Below, one piece after another: positions 14,249 through 14,318 of a DNA stretch of 14,318 bases; within the stretch, counting starts at the first letter, position 1; each line of letters starts with the position of its first letter. Location: contig PWSL01000262.1 in the NCBI GenBank assembly GCA_003563255.1, positions 1 through 14,318 on the forward strand. The letters run 5' to 3'. The position numbers were made by a program, and so were the translations under genes. The DNA is from Desulfonatronospira sp. Lineage in GTDB: Bacteria; Desulfobacterota; Desulfovibrionia; Desulfovibrionales; Desulfonatronovibrionaceae. A model generated the notes under the pieces. It made no database searches. It was not told the origin of the DNA and was given only the letters and a program-made list of their open reading frames with translations.

Positions 14249-14280
14249 TATTTTTGTAAGCCAATATTTTGTTCTTTTGT

Positions 14281-14318
14281 TCCCCGGTAGCTCAATCGGC
14301 AGAGCGGGTGGCTGTTAA
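14281..14318 (+). tRNA. tRNA-Asn (anticodon GTT), truncated by the window edge
   Basis: The first 38 bases of a tRNA. They comprise acceptor 5' strand TCCCCGG (14281-14287), D-arm GCTC...GAGC with the AATCGGCA loop, anticodon-stem 5' strand GGTGG, then C, T33, anticodon GTT at 14314-14316, and AA. The layout follows bacterial tRNA-Asn (E. coli starts TCCTCTGTAGTTCAGTCGG). The 3' half is beyond the window. Confidence 0.9.

Noticed and set aside
1..14318. Search by eye for CRISPR arrays, phage genes, autonomous transposases and toxin-antitoxin pairs.
   Set aside because: None seen: repeats are dispersed, not regularly spaced, and all long genes belong to housekeeping or osmoprotectant families.

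Overview
The window suggests a Gram-negative bacterium of the Desulfovibrionales type (Desulfobacterota, formerly Deltaproteobacteria), probably salt-adapted. Three things point there: the gene order lysS - lolC/E - lolD - bamA - ompH - lpxD - fabZ - lpxA - lpxI, the use of LpxI rather than LpxH, and a complete glycine-betaine/proline ABC transporter whose periplasmic binding protein is extremely acidic. The assignment is inference from gene content; no species is claimed.

Layout. Positions 126-10165 hold nine minus-strand genes that look like one long envelope-biogenesis operon, read from right to left: lysyl-tRNA synthetase; a LolC/E-type permease and its LolD ATPase (lipoprotein release to the outer membrane); BamA (outer-membrane protein insertion); the Skp/OmpH chaperone; LpxD, FabZ, LpxA and LpxI (early lipid A synthesis). 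Most junctions overlap by 1-14 bases. The exceptions are the 183-bp bamA-ompH gap, which holds a mobile element, and the 71-bp ompH-lpxD gap. Positions 10166-11022 are a divergent intergenic region with a candidate promoter for each side and several repeat remnants. Positions 11023-14169 hold proV, proW and proX on the plus strand. A strong hairpin (terminator) follows proX, and a tRNA-Asn (anticodon GTT) is cut by the right edge at 14318.

The most notable find is a family of small non-coding inverted-repeat elements (MITE-like). Two copies are intact. Both end in a 14-15-bp terminal inverted repeat of the form GTATCTGTTYAGCG and are flanked by perfect 8-bp direct repeats: GATTTAAA around 3876-4026, and CATAATTT around 13088-13224. 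A third, rearranged copy (10708-10940) sits in the proV leader and carries its own palindromic insert. Partial remnants lie at 45-68 and at about 10121-10185. The latter appears to provide the Shine-Dalgarno sequence and start codon of lysS. The copies thus sit at several expression-relevant points: between bamA and ompH, between proW and proX, upstream of proV, and at the lysS start.

Other points: BamA has an extra N-terminal domain of about 130 residues ahead of five POTRA domains, resembling TolB-N/CsgG-like modules. A consensus-like promoter after proX runs directly into the terminator hairpin before tRNA-Asn. There is no CRISPR array, no autonomous transposase gene and no phage gene in the window.
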